Shown piece after piece: positions 8,062 to 16,968 of a stretch of DNA of 64,000 nt. Position numbers and translations under genes: made by a program. The DNA comes from Paenibacillus sp. DMB5 (GTDB lineage: Bacteria > Bacillota > Bacilli > Paenibacillales > Paenibacillaceae): the NCBI RefSeq assembly GCF_001517085.1, contig NZ_LRAC01000155.1, forward strand, positions 62,001 through 126,000. Direction: 5' to 3'. Every line of letters begins with the position of its first letter. The first letter of the stretch is position 1. Below the pieces are notes generated by a model. That model saw only the letters and a program-made list of their open reading frames with translations. It did no database searches and was not told the origin of the DNA.

Positions 8062-8985
8062 ATGGGAGTACTTACACCTGCAGTTAAAGAGTCAAAGGGG
8101 AAAATAAAAAACAACCGCTCCTCCGATACTGTGATGGAAGTTGTGCTGTACGTGATTGCGGTGCTGTTTCTGATTATTCTGATTTATCCGCTCTATTTTA
8201 TCGTTATCGCTTCCTTCAGTGATCCTTCGGCGGTGGCCGGCGGCCAGGTCTGGCTGTTCCCGAAAGGATTCACACTCGACGGCTACAAGGAGCTGCTGCG
8301 CCATAGTAATATCTGGATCGGCTACCGCAATACCATCCTGTATACGATCGTCGGCACGCTTATTGGTCTTGTTGTTAATATCTCGGCAGCCTATGCGCTT
8401 TCGCGTAAAGATCTGAAGGGACGCAAATTCCTGTCGCTGTTCTTTATTTTTACGATGTTTTTTAACGGCGGACTGATTCCGACCTTTCTGACGGTCCGTG
8501 ATTTTCATATGTATGACACGTTTCTGGTCATGGTGCTGCCGTTCTCGGTTGGCGTGTATAACATCATTGTTGCCCGCACGTTCTTCCAGACCAGTATTCC
8601 GGGCGATCTGTGGGAGGCGGCGCAGATTGACGGGTGCGGGAATCTCCGGTTTTTTACGGGGATTGTGCTGCCGCTGTCCAAGGCAATTATTGCCGTGCTG
8701 GGCTTGTGGATTGCCGTCGGCCACTGGAATTCCTATTTCAACGCCCTGATCTATCTCAAAAATCCAAATCTGCATCCGCTTCAGCTGATCTTACGCAACA
8801 TCCTCATCACCAACCAGATGCAGTCCGGCATCGGGTCCGGCGAGGCGGCGCAGCTGGCTTTGCGGCTGGCTAATATGATGCGGTACTCCGTCATTATTGT
8901 GGCTACGGTTCCAATTATGTGCGTGTATCCGTTCATCCAAAAATACTTTAACCAGGGGGTTATGATCGGCGCGGTGAAGGAGTAG
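8062..8985 (+). CDS. Carbohydrate ABC transporter permease (LplC/YtcP type)
   Basis: 307 aa, six membrane segments. The EAA loop is DLWEAAQIDGCGNLRFFTGI. The ribosome site AAGGAGGAG is 6 bases upstream of the ATG. The C terminus FIQKYFNQGVMIGAVKE is characteristic of the second permease of LplABC-type systems. It forms the heterodimeric channel with the product of the preceding gene. The GH31 gene follows after 46 bases, probably in the same transcript. Confidence 0.95.
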   Translation: MGVLTPAVKESKGKIKNNRSSDTVMEVVLYVIAVLFLIILIYPLYFIVIASFSDPSAVAGGQVWLFPKGFTLDGYKELLRHSNIWIGYRNTILYTIVGTLIGLVVNISAAYALSRKDLKGRKFLSLFFIFTMFFNGGLIPTFLTVRDFHMYDTFLVMVLPFSVGVYNIIVARTFFQTSIPGDLWEAAQIDGCGNLRFFTGIVLPLSKAIIAVLGLWIAVGHWNSYFNALIYLKNPNLHPLQLILRNILITNQMQSGIGSGEAAQLALRLANMMRYSVIIVATVPIMCVYPFIQKYFNQGVMIGAVKE

Positions 8986-9031
8986 TTCTTACCAGTGCGT
9001 CGGTTTTAGCCGGAAATGAGGTCATATTGTT

Positions 9032-11569
9032 ATGGAAAATATTATGCAGGAGCAGCGTCCGCTGCCTGAGCATCTGAAGCTGGCGGTGCGGCCTGTGGCC
9101 CGTCCTGAAGCGATAATTGAAGGAGAAGACTTCCGGATCACTGTTCTGACTCCGCAGCTGCTTCGCCTGGAATACCATCCTGCCGGAAGGTTCGAGGACC
9201 AGGCGACCCAGACTGTGCTGAACCGGGATTTTCCGGTGCCGGAGTTCCGGCTGATTGATCACGGCAACAGGCTGGAGATTATTACGAAGCGGCTGCATTT
9301 GAGCTATGACAAGCAGCCGTTCTCCCGCTACGGGCTTAATGTACGTGTGCGTAACAGTTCAGGCCACCTGATGGGGGTCTGGCATTACGGCGACACACCG
9401 CAGAATCTTGGCGGCACGGCCCGGACGCTGGATAATGCGGACGGGGCGATCCCGCTGGAGCCGGGTCTGATGTCACGCGGCGGCTATACAGTAGTAGACG
9501 ACAGCCGCTCGCTGCTGCTGGAGGCGGATGGTCAGGTTACGCCGCGTGAGGGCGGCGGGCTGGATTTGTATTTTTTCGGGTACGGGCATGACTATCTGGA
9601 ATGCCTGAAGGATTTTTACCGGCTCAGCGGCCCGGCGCCGCTCCTGCCGCGCTATGCGCTCGGCAACTGGTGGAGCCGCTATTATCCTTACAGCGCAGAT
9701 GAGTATCTGGCGCTGATGGATCTGTTTGAACAGGAGCAAATCCCCTTCTCCGTCGCGGTGATTGATATGGATTGGCACCTGGTCGATGTCGATCCGCAGT
9801 ACGGCAGCGGCTGGACGGGCTATACATGGAACCGCAGGCTTTTCCCGGACCCGCAGCAGTTCCTGGCCAGGCTGCATGAGCGGGGCCTGCATGTAACGCT
9901 GAATGTTCATCCGGCAGACGGCGTGCGTGCCTTCGAGGACCCTTATCTGGCGATTGCCGCGGAGCTTGGACTGGACCCGGAGAAGGGCGATGCGGTGGAA
10001 TTTGATATTACCGATCCGAAATTTCTGCAGGCCTATTTCAAATATCTGCACCATCCGCTGGAAGAAGAAGGCGTCGACTTCTGGTGGATCGACTGGCAGC
10101 AGGGCGGTGTCACCCGGGTGCCGGGGCTGGATCCGCTGTGGATGCTGAACCACTATCACTATCTGGACAGCGGGCGGCGCGGGAACAGACCGCTGACGTT
10201 CTCGCGTTATGCGGGGCTGGGCAGCCACCGTTATCCCGTAGGCTTCTCCGGTGACACCATCGTCACCTGGGAGTCGCTCGCATTCCAGCCGTACTTTACG
10301 GCGAGCGCGGCGAATGCTGGGTACGGCTGGTGGAGCCACGACATCGGCGGCCATATGCAGGGCTATCTCGACGATGAGCTGGTGATGCGCTGGGTGCAGT
10401 TCGGCGTGTTCTCGCCGGTGCTGCGGCTGCACAGCTCAGCCAGCCCGTTCAACAGCAAGGAGCCGTGGCGGTTTAACCCGGTTGCGGAAGCGGCGATGAA
10501 GGAAGCGCTGCGCCTGCGGCACCGGCTGATTCCCTACCTGTACACGATGAACCGCTACGCGAGCGTGGACGGGCTGCCGCTGGTCCGGCCGCTGTACTAT
10601 CATCATCCGGAGCAGCCGGAGGCTTATGGGGTGCCGAATCAGTACTACTTCGGCACAGAGCTGATGGCCTGCCCGGTCACTTCACCGGTAGAGCGCCGGA
10701 CAGGTATGGCGGAATTTACCGCGTGGCTGCCGGAGGGCCGCTGGTATGACTTTTTTAGCGGCCGGAGGTATGACGGCGGCCGCAGCATGTCGTTGTACCG
10801 GAATCTGGATAGTATTCCGGTGCTGGCGAAGGCAGGGGCGATTGTTCCGCTGGCTGACCTCAGCGGATACACTTCGTCCACGGCGAACCCGCGGGAGCTG
10901 GAGGTTAAGGTGTTCGCCGGAGCAGACGGCCGCTTTCACCTGTGGGAGGATACGGAGGAAGCGGCGGGGGCGGTGGACGTTGGGGGTATGTGGCAGCGCC
11001 GGGAGGACGGTGGAGTTGCGTCGGGAAACGGAGAGAGCGTTGAGTCTGCAGTGGATGGCATGAAGCACAATACGGCTGCATCGCAGGAACGGGAGGAGAG
11101 CTGGTGCGTTACGGAGATGGCTCTAAGCTGGGCGGATACCGCCAGCTTTACGATTCATCCGGCCAGCGGCAACCTGGCTGCCCTGCCTCCGCTGCGCAGC
11201 TGGAAGCTCTGCTTTACCGGCGTGGCCGAAACGCAGGTGAAAGTGCTGGCCGGCGGTGCGGAGACGGCAGCGGAAACGGCGTATGACCATTCCACACATA
11301 CTCTTACGGTAACGATCCCGGAGACTGCGGTATCCACCGCAATTACGGTTGAACTCGGCGGCGCGCGCCTTGCGGCTAACCGGATTGAAGAGGACGTATT
11401 CGCCCTGCTGAACCGGGCACAGATTGAGTTCCAGCTGAAGGAGCAGATCTACGGGCTGGTGCGATCCTCCGCCACAGCGGCATCAGCGCTGGCTTCCCTG
11501 GCTGCACTCAAGCTGGAGCAGCCGCTGTTCGGGGCGCTGTGTGAGATTTTGACGGCGGGCTTAGGCTGA
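9032..11569 (+). CDS. GH31 family glycosidase (alpha-glucosidase/alpha-xylosidase type)
   Basis: 845 aa, no signal peptide, cytoplasmic. An N-terminal beta-sandwich is followed by the catalytic barrel. The nucleophile is Asp354 in WWIDWQQGG and the likely acid/base is Asp408 in GFSGDTIVTW; NWWSRYYPYSADEY (212-225) is the usual GH31 aglycone region. The proximal C-terminal domain starts near 570. Residues about 642-690 form a low-complexity Gly/Glu/Ser-rich stretch (EAAGAVDVGG through ASQEREES) inserted where homologous beta-domains have a short loop. It completes the catabolic set for imported alpha-linked oligosaccharides. Exact linkage (1,4, 1,6 or xyloside) is not determined. Confidence 0.9.
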   Translation: MENIMQEQRPLPEHLKLAVRPVARPEAIIEGEDFRITVLTPQLLRLEYHPAGRFEDQATQTVLNRDFPVPEFRLIDHGNRLEIITKRLHLSYDKQPFSRYGLNVRVRNSSGHLMGVWHYGDTPQNLGGTARTLDNADGAIPLEPGLMSRGGYTVVDDSRSLLLEADGQVTPREGGGLDLYFFGYGHDYLECLKDFYRLSGPAPLLPRYALGNWWSRYYPYSADEYLALMDLFEQEQIPFSVAVIDMDWHLVDVDPQYGSGWTGYTWNRRLFPDPQQFLARLHERGLHVTLNVHPADGVRAFEDPYLAIAAELGLDPEKGDAVEFDITDPKFLQAYFKYLHHPLEEEGVDFWWIDWQQGGVTRVPGLDPLWMLNHYHYLDSGRRGNRPLTFSRYAGLGSHRYPVGFSGDTIVTWESLAFQPYFTASAANAGYGWWSHDIGGHMQGYLDDELVMRWVQFGVFSPVLRLHSSASPFNSKEPWRFNPVAEAAMKEALRLRHRLIPYLYTMNRYASVDGLPLVRPLYYHHPEQPEAYGVPNQYYFGTELMACPVTSPVERRTGMAEFTAWLPEGRWYDFFSGRRYDGGRSMSLYRNLDSIPVLAKAGAIVPLADLSGYTSSTANPRELEVKVFAGADGRFHLWEDTEEAAGAVDVGGMWQRREDGGVASGNGESVESAVDGMKHNTAASQEREESWCVTEMALSWADTASFTIHPASGNLAALPPLRSWKLCFTGVAETQVKVLAGGAETAAETAYDHSTHTLTVTIPETAVSTAITVELGGARLAANRIEEDVFALLNRAQIEFQLKEQIYGLVRSSATAASALASLAALKLEQPLFGALCEILTAGLG

Positions 11570-11810
11570 CCGAGCATTACAGATAATAACAGCACTCAGC
11601 TTTGTGCGTATGCATTTCTTTTATCGGAGCCGGAATAGTTGTACAATTTGCAGTTACATCCGGGAGGTCAGTCCTCGCGCGATGTAACTGCATTTTGTGC
11701 GAATACACTTTTTTTATAACCGTTCTCTCCAGCTTAATTCGTTAATTATTAGGATATTATTAGGTTGTCCGATTATCGGAGAAGGTGATCTGAATGCTGG
11801 AGGAATGGGT

Positions 11811-12257
11811 ATGTCTATCGAATTAATACCGGTAACTATTGAGAATTGGTATGATTGCACCCGATTAAAAGTAAAGCAGGAACAAACCGGTGTTTTTCCA
11901 GCCCCTGTCGTTTATTGGATAGCAGAGTCCAAATTCGTTCATGACTATGAGCTTCGCGTAATCTGTTTTGAGGCTTTGCCTGTAGGTTTTCTTGTTTATT
12001 GCCGAACACCTGACGCAGACGGTAACCATTGGATACCCGCACTCATGATCGATGAGAAGCATCAGGGAAACGGTTTTGCCAAAAAAGCAATGCGAGCATT
12101 GATTGAACATATGCGTCACCTTGGATGTCAGAGGCTAATGATCGGGCACAGACCCGATAATCACACTGCAGGGCATCTGTATGAGTCTCTGGGTTTTCAT
12201 AGAGTAAGCGATGAAATCATTGAAGGTGAAGTGATAAGGCTGCTGGAGCTTAACTAA
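11811..12257 (+). CDS. GNAT N-acetyltransferase (spermidine/PaiA/BltD-like)
   Basis: 148 aa from ATG 11811, with CTGGAGGA about 7 bases upstream; earlier in-frame starts lack such a site. The acetyl-CoA-binding motif is IDEKHQGNGFAKKAMRALI, the usual (R/Q)xxGxG/A P-loop of GNAT enzymes, and the C-terminal AGHLYESLGF is the typical beta5-alpha4 region. The order resembles polyamine acetyltransferases of Bacillus, but the substrate is not certain. Its spacing and AT-richer upstream sequence suggest an independent unit. Confidence 0.82.
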   Translation: MSIELIPVTIENWYDCTRLKVKQEQTGVFPAPVVYWIAESKFVHDYELRVICFEALPVGFLVYCRTPDADGNHWIPALMIDEKHQGNGFAKKAMRALIEHMRHLGCQRLMIGHRPDNHTAGHLYESLGFHRVSDEIIEGEVIRLLELN

Positions 12258-12350
12258 ACCATATCCGCAGCAGGCCGTAATGATAAAATATTTGCAATCA
12301 GCCTTTTAAAAAGCATAGAAGAAGCTTGCATTCCTTTCCCATAAAAGCTA

Positions 12351-12373
12351 TTATAGACTCATTAAGTCTGTAA
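12351..12373 (+). promoter_or_regulatory. Palindromic operator before the Rrf2 gene
   Basis: TTATAGACT and AGTCTGTAA form an inverted repeat with one mismatch around a 5-base centre, ending 13 bases before the ATG. A related sequence lies in front of the methyltransferase gene (12811-12832), which suggests autoregulation plus control of the neighbour. Confidence 0.55.
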
Positions 12374-12385
12374 TAGAGGTGGAAC

Positions 12386-12787
12386 ATGAAATACTCCAAA
12401 GCGACGAACTATGCGCTGCATACGATGCTCTTTCTGGTGGCTGCTTCCCCTGATAAGCCTGTGGGCGTGCAGCAGCTGGCTGAACGGCAGCATGTATCGC
12501 CGACGTATCTGTCGAAGATTCTGACCAAGCTGGTGAAGGCGGGGCTGATCCAGTCTGTATCCGGTGCGAACGGCGGGTATCAGCTTAAGCAGAAGAAGGA
12601 TGATATTTCTTTTCTTGATGTGATCCATGCGATTGAAGGGACAGCTTCGCTGTTCGACTGCACGCTGAATCACTCCAGTGAATGCCTGATCCAGCAGGTG
12701 ATGGTGGAGGCAGAGAACCGGATGGAAGACTATCTGCAGAATAAGAAGCTCTCTGAGCTTGCTGCAAAAGTAACGGTGGATTTATAA
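12386..12787 (+). CDS. Rrf2-family transcriptional regulator
   Basis: 133 aa, the usual length. The N-terminal winged helix has the Rrf2 signature KYSKATNYALHTMLFL, a recognition helix VSPTYLSKILTKLVKAGLI and the wing SGANGGYQL. The sensor part has only two cysteines (Cys92, Cys100) rather than the three-cysteine Fe-S set of IscR, so it is more like the YwnA/CymR side of the family. It sits directly upstream of a methyltransferase gene with a similar operator in both promoters, so repression of that gene is likely (inference). RBS AGAGGTGGAAC precedes the ATG. Confidence 0.9.
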   Translation: MKYSKATNYALHTMLFLVAASPDKPVGVQQLAERQHVSPTYLSKILTKLVKAGLIQSVSGANGGYQLKQKKDDISFLDVIHAIEGTASLFDCTLNHSSECLIQQVMVEAENRMEDYLQNKKLSELAAKVTVDL

Positions 12788-12810
12788 GCGCCGTTATTTT
12801 TATGGCTTGA

Positions 12811-12848
12811 TTATAGATATAAGAAGTCTATTAAGTCTTTTGTATAAT
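12811..12848 (+). promoter_or_regulatory. Candidate Rrf2 operator and -10 of the methyltransferase gene
   Basis: TTATAGATATAAGAAGTCTA at 12811 resembles the palindrome in front of the Rrf2 gene, and a TATAAT -10 follows at 12843-12848. A second AAGTCT half site lies between. Binding just upstream of or over the -10 fits repression. Confidence 0.5.
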
Positions 12849-12905
12849 CAGCAGTGTGTTATAGGTATTATCAGCAGTTTACTAAATGAAAAGGGATGAT
12901 AAGGC

Positions 12906-13808
12906 ATGAATAATCATTTATTTGATGCACAGGTATGGGAGCAGGCATGGAAGGAGGACCCGAAATCCTACATTAATTTGACAAGGAAGGCTGGAGTGGA
13001 CCCTACCCGTTCATTCGATTCAAAAGCGGCTGCGTTCAATGAAGAGGTGTTCAGTGAAGGCGGCAGACAGCGGGCAGAGCGGATTATCGGCTGGATGGAA
13101 GGGCAGGGCGTTGATTTTAACGGATTGACGGTGCTGGATGTCGGTGCGGCTTCGGGCGGGTTCAGTGTGCCGTTTGCCGAGCGCGGAGCGAAGGTAACCG
13201 CTGTTGAGCCTAACGCGCTGCTGGCCGATTTGTTTGAAGGCAATAAAGCCCGTGTCAGCCCGGGAAAAGCGGAAATCAACCTGGTACGCGAAGCTTTCGA
13301 GGATATTGATCTGGCGGCCAGGGGCTGGGAGCAGGCGTTTGATCTTGTATTTGTCTCGATGTGTCCGGCTGTGTCGGACTGGGCAGGCGCGGAGCGTGTG
13401 ATCAGCTGTGCAACACAGTACTGTTATATCAGCACTTCAGCCGGCTCCAGGCGGCATAGTCTGCTGAATGAGGTGCTGCCGCAGATTACCGGGGAGACGG
13501 CGGCACTTGGCGAAGCCTCCGAAATGGCCTATCTGCTGAATCTGCTCTATCTGAAGGATTATGCATATGAGTCCATTGTGACCAAGGAAATGAAGAGTAC
13601 AGAATACACTGTAGAAGAGGCGATTGACGAGGTGCTACAGTTGCTTAAACACCACCGGCTGGCAGACCGCGGGGATACCCGGAAAATCGTTTCCGATTAT
13701 TTGCGAGCTGCGTATCCGGATGGAAAGGTGACTGTGCAGCAGGGCGGCCGTTTCGGCAAGGTGCTGATCCGGCTGCGGGATGAGAATATGTACAGCAGAA
13801 CTAGATAA
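12906..13808 (+). CDS. Class I SAM-dependent methyltransferase
   Basis: 300 aa. The SAM-binding motif I is VLDVGAASGGFSVPFAERG, followed by an acidic residue at the end of beta2 (VTAVEPN), typical for the family. The substrate is unknown: the protein lacks an obvious RNA- or DNA-recognition domain, and the C-terminal 100 residues are not recognised. It is expressed behind an Rrf2 gene with matching operator sequence, suggesting a role under a redox or stress signal (inference). AAAAGGGATGATAAGGC precedes the ATG. Confidence 0.85.
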   Translation: MNNHLFDAQVWEQAWKEDPKSYINLTRKAGVDPTRSFDSKAAAFNEEVFSEGGRQRAERIIGWMEGQGVDFNGLTVLDVGAASGGFSVPFAERGAKVTAVEPNALLADLFEGNKARVSPGKAEINLVREAFEDIDLAARGWEQAFDLVFVSMCPAVSDWAGAERVISCATQYCYISTSAGSRRHSLLNEVLPQITGETAALGEASEMAYLLNLLYLKDYAYESIVTKEMKSTEYTVEEAIDEVLQLLKHHRLADRGDTRKIVSDYLRAAYPDGKVTVQQGGRFGKVLIRLRDENMYSRTR

Positions 13809-13820
13809 GCTACATGTAAA

Positions 13821-13857
13821 AGAGCTTTGCCGTAGGATTCGGGCAAAGCTCTTTTTT
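13821..13857 (+). terminator. Strong rho-independent terminator
   Basis: AAGAGCTTTGCC pairs perfectly with GGCAAAGCTCTT (13843-13854) and runs into six T residues. It ends the methyltransferase transcript and, with A residues on the other flank, may also serve the convergent cupin gene. Confidence 0.92.
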
Positions 13858-13911
13858 AATTCCCGAAAAACGAAGTACTGAGGTTAAGATTGGTCCGCTG
13901 CCGCATCGCAT

Positions 13912-14451
13912 TTAGCCGCCGCTTGCATCCCATGCCTCCAGCAGCGGACCGGCCTTGCCGTAGACCGGATCACTGTCCGGCAGCGGAACCTTGGCGATCT
14001 CGGGCAGCGCCGCTGCGAGATCCTCCGCGGTAGCCCGGCGGGTGTTGTAATCCACCCCGCCGGGATAAGCGCCGGCGACGCGGAAGCCGGCGGAGCTGTG
14101 CAGCAGCTTGTGCGCCGTGCCGGCCGGCAGCACCAGCACATCTCCGGCCGATACCTCAAGCGTCCGGCCGGCATCCCCGCCTAGCTGCAGGCTGGCGCTG
14201 CCGGACATCACACCCAGCACCTCATGCGCGTTGCTATGGTAATGATGGTAGCTGAACACGCCGTCCTGCCAGCTGTTCAGCCAGCCGTTGTCATTAAAGA
14301 TCTGCTCGGTGCGTTCAGGATGGTCCTGCAGGGCACCTGTATACACAATGACCGGCAGCACCGGGTTATTCGGCAGCAGGCCGTCCTGCGGGAGCAGAAA
14401 CGTCTCAATGGCTCCGTCCGGAAGCTGCCGGCCGTTATCAGCCTTTGACAT
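13912..14451 (-). CDS. Cupin-domain protein (YjlB-like)
   Basis: 179 aa from ATG 14451, chosen because AGGAGG (14460-14465) is 8 bases upstream; an earlier ATG at 14481 has none. The cupin metal motif is visible: HHYHSNAHEVLGVMSG for motif 1 and GDVLVLPAGTAHKLL for motif 2, giving His/His/Glu and His ligands. This arrangement, with an N-terminal FLLPQDGLLPNNP segment, resembles B. subtilis YjlB, of unknown function. It is transcribed alone, convergent with the methyltransferase. Confidence 0.85.
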   Translation of the reverse strand: MSKADNGRQLPDGAIETFLLPQDGLLPNNPVLPVIVYTGALQDHPERTEQIFNDNGWLNSWQDGVFSYHHYHSNAHEVLGVMSGSASLQLGGDAGRTLEVSAGDVLVLPAGTAHKLLHSSAGFRVAGAYPGGVDYNTRRATAEDLAAALPEIAKVPLPDSDPVYGKAGPLLEAWDASGG

Positions 14452-14577
14452 GATTATCGCCTCCTGTTCTTCAGATGTCATTACCCTTTACAAGCTGCAG
14501 CGCAACGGATTGTTATCTTCGGTCCGGGAAGGGCGCCAGACCGGTCAGCCTGTGCCGCGCAGCACCGCAGCCGCAAC

Positions 14578-14623
14578 AAAAAGCAGCAGCCAGTCACCGG
14601 AGTGATCAAGCTGCTGCCTTTTT
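14578..14623 (-). terminator. Terminator of the MFS gene
   Basis: Read on the minus strand, GGCAGCAGCTTGATCAC folds with its partner ending GGCTGCTGC and is followed by TTTTT. It starts about 20 bases after the MFS stop codon. Confidence 0.85.
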
Positions 14624-14643
14624 ATTCGAAAAGTCTTATTTTC

Positions 14644-16266
14644 TTATTCTACCGCCAATTTCTTGGTATCCATGGCTTCCGGTGCGGCTTCTCCTTCAGC
14701 AGGCGCTTTGTTCGTGGAACGCAGCGGCAGCTCTTTCAGGAAGAACACGAGCACGAAGGCAAGACACAGGACGATGGTTCCTGTCAGGAATACAGTGGAC
14801 AGGGTCTGGCCCAGTGCATCACGGATGCTGTCAATCATCTGTACGAAGATTGGCTGAACATCAGCAGGCAGGCTGGCTTGCGTCTGCTCCAGCAGCGGTT
14901 TGTTCATCAGCGCCTGCGGATTGGCAAATGCGGTCATCTGCTGGGCAACCGTCGGATCAAGCTTGCTGAAGTCGGCCGCCGACGATGAGGTCAGCGCTTC
15001 TTTTAGATGCTTGGTCAGATTGTTCGACATTACAGTACCCATTACCGCGATACCGATTGTACCGCCAAGGTTACGGAACAGCTGAGTGGAGGCCGTTACT
15101 GCGCCAAGCTCGGTGTGGGATACGGCATTCTGGGTAGCCAGTGAGAAGACAGGCATCCCGAGCCCGAGGCCCAGACCGAATACGATCATACTAAGCACAG
15201 CCATCGGCACGTTATGCATGATTACCATAATGCCCATACCGGCAACCATAATCGGTACACCGATCAGGGCGAAGCGTTTGTATTTTCCCTTTTTGGCAAT
15301 CATCTGGCCGGTCAGGGCGCTGGCTATTACCATTACGATGGACATCGGCATAGTCACATAACCTGCATACGTCGCGGAAATTCCAAGTACACCCTGTACA
15401 AAGAAGGACAGGTAGATCATCGCGCCCATCATACCGAAGTTCATCAGGAAGCCGATCAGGTTGGAGATCGTAACTACACTGTTTTTGAACAGGTGAAGCG
15501 GCAGGATCGGGTTTTTGGCTTTGGTCTCAACAAAGATAAAGATAATTGCTGATACTACAGTGGCAGCCAGCAGGCCGAGAATCTGGGCAGAGCCCCAGTC
15601 ATATTCAGTACCCGCCCAGGAAAAAGCAAGCAGCAGCGGTACAATGGTTGTTGTCATAAACAGGGAGCCAAGGTAGTCGATGCTGGTCGACGCTCCGCGT
15701 TGTGCTTTTGGAAACAGGGCCAGGATCATGCCGAATGCGACCACACCAAGCGGGAGGAAGATCCAGAACAGCCAGTGCCAGTCGAGATGGTCAATCAGAT
15801 AACCGCCGAGTGTCGGTCCAAGTACGCTGGAGAAGCCGAAGACTGCGGTCATCAGGCCCATCCACTTGCCGCGCTCACGCGGAGGGAACAGGTCGCCTAC
15901 AGCGGTAAAAGCTGAAGACTGGATGATACCGGCGCCAATACCTTGAATACCACGGTAAGTGATGAACTGGAAGACGTTATCGGAGGTACCTGTTAAAAAG
16001 GCGCCGACCATAAAGAGCAGAATACCGACCAGCAGGAACGGCTTGCGCCCGAACATGTCAGAGAGTTTGCCGACGAGCACGGTGGCAATCGTCGAGGTCA
16101 GCAGGTAAATATTAATGGTCCAGGTATAGTAGTCCATACCGTCAAGAATGGAGATGATGCGCGGCATAGCCGTGCTGGTAATCGTCTGGTTGATCGCGGC
16201 AAACAGCATTGCTGCCATAATGGCGATCATAATGGATAGCTTGCGCTTATCTGTTAAATTTTCCAT
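14644..16266 (-). CDS. DHA2-family (EmrB/QacA-type) multidrug MFS exporter
   Basis: 540 aa with 14 predicted membrane helices. The N-terminal AAMLFAAINQTITSTAMPRI is the DHA2 signature in helix 1 (normally an acidic or Asn residue there; here Asn). Motif A is GKLSDMFGRKPFLLVG and antiporter motif C is GFSSVLGPTLGGYLI. ATG 16266 is used; an in-frame GTG at 16281 is possible and neither has a strong ribosome site. It follows a MarR-type repressor gene by about 25 bases, a usual drug-efflux pair. Because that marR frame is broken in this sequence, the pump could be derepressed if the break is real. Confidence 0.93.
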   Translation of the reverse strand: MENLTDKRKLSIMIAIMAAMLFAAINQTITSTAMPRIISILDGMDYYTWTINIYLLTSTIATVLVGKLSDMFGRKPFLLVGILLFMVGAFLTGTSDNVFQFITYRGIQGIGAGIIQSSAFTAVGDLFPPRERGKWMGLMTAVFGFSSVLGPTLGGYLIDHLDWHWLFWIFLPLGVVAFGMILALFPKAQRGASTSIDYLGSLFMTTTIVPLLLAFSWAGTEYDWGSAQILGLLAATVVSAIIFIFVETKAKNPILPLHLFKNSVVTISNLIGFLMNFGMMGAMIYLSFFVQGVLGISATYAGYVTMPMSIVMVIASALTGQMIAKKGKYKRFALIGVPIMVAGMGIMVIMHNVPMAVLSMIVFGLGLGLGMPVFSLATQNAVSHTELGAVTASTQLFRNLGGTIGIAVMGTVMSNNLTKHLKEALTSSSAADFSKLDPTVAQQMTAFANPQALMNKPLLEQTQASLPADVQPIFVQMIDSIRDALGQTLSTVFLTGTIVLCLAFVLVFFLKELPLRSTNKAPAEGEAAPEAMDTKKLAVE

Positions 16267-16289
16267 AGTTGGTTTCTTCACCGTCTCTT

Positions 16290-16723
16290 TTATTTTTTGT
16301 CTAATTCCTTAATTAATATCCCGAAAATTCTTCTCAAATGCTCCATATCTTCTTCAGGCAAAATGCTGAAATAAGAATGCATAACCTCACCAAGCTTCGC
16401 CTGCGTTGCCTTGATTAAGGCTATTCCTTCGGCGGTCAGCGTGATTTGCATGGCCCGGCGTCTCCGGCGGCCCGCTCCTTCTGAATATAACCTTGAATAA
16501 GCAGCTGATCCGTAATTCCGGTAACGGCGGCAGGTGTCAAATCAAGCGCAGCGGCCAGCTGGGAGACCATCATCGGACCTTCCCTGGACAGGGTTTGCAG
16601 CGCCTTGGACTGGGTCTGGGTGATTGGAAAGCCTTGTTTGTTCCATTGCTGACCCAGCCCCTTCAGAAAAGTCTTAAAAAGGATGGGGAGTTCGAAATAC
16701 CTGTCACGCTCCTGATCTGTCAA
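16290..16723 (-). pseudogene. MarR-family repressor of the efflux gene, single-base frameshift
   Basis: TTG start at 16723 with GGGAGG 7 bases before it. The frame reads well through the winged helix (MVSQLAAALDLTPAAVTGITDQL) and into the wing GYIQKERAAGD, then goes out of frame and stops at 16436. Adding one C near 16459/16460 restores the family's DRR wing motif and a normal C terminus, with RAMQITLTAEGIALI continuing to EELDKK-like end KELDKK at 16290, total 144 aa. The protein would repress the downstream DHA2 exporter. Either a real null mutation or a base-calling deletion; six other genes here show the same kind of loss. Confidence 0.88.
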
Positions 16724-16783
16724 TCCTTCACCTCCCGGACAATCATTTGAAAATACATAAACGGTTTACTAAATTAAAGATTT

Positions 16784-16835
16784 AATAATTAATCAAGAAA
16801 TAATTAATCAATAAATAATTAACAACTTAATTATT
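16784..16835. promoter_or_regulatory. AT-rich iterons upstream of marR
   Basis: AATAATTAA occurs at 16784, 16799 and 16814, exactly 15 bp apart, and in inverted form (TTAATTATT) at 16827. It lies 60-110 bases upstream of the marR start. This may be the MarR operator/promoter region; AT-rich repeats could also reflect simple composition. Confidence 0.45.
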
Positions 16836-16903
16836 AAAGCATGAAACAATATATCATCTCTGCAAAAATACGTCAAGAGCCAAACTAATTTTTTGGAGCA
16901 CAC

Positions 16904-16948
16904 AAAAAAGCTGTACCCGCACCAGCCTGGACTGATGAGAATACAGCT
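16904..16948 (-). terminator. Terminator of nadE
   Basis: On the minus strand AGCTGTA and TACAGCT close a hairpin followed by six T residues, about 20 bases beyond the nadE stop. Confidence 0.85.
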
Positions 16949-16968
16949 ATTATTTAACCTGCCTGAGA

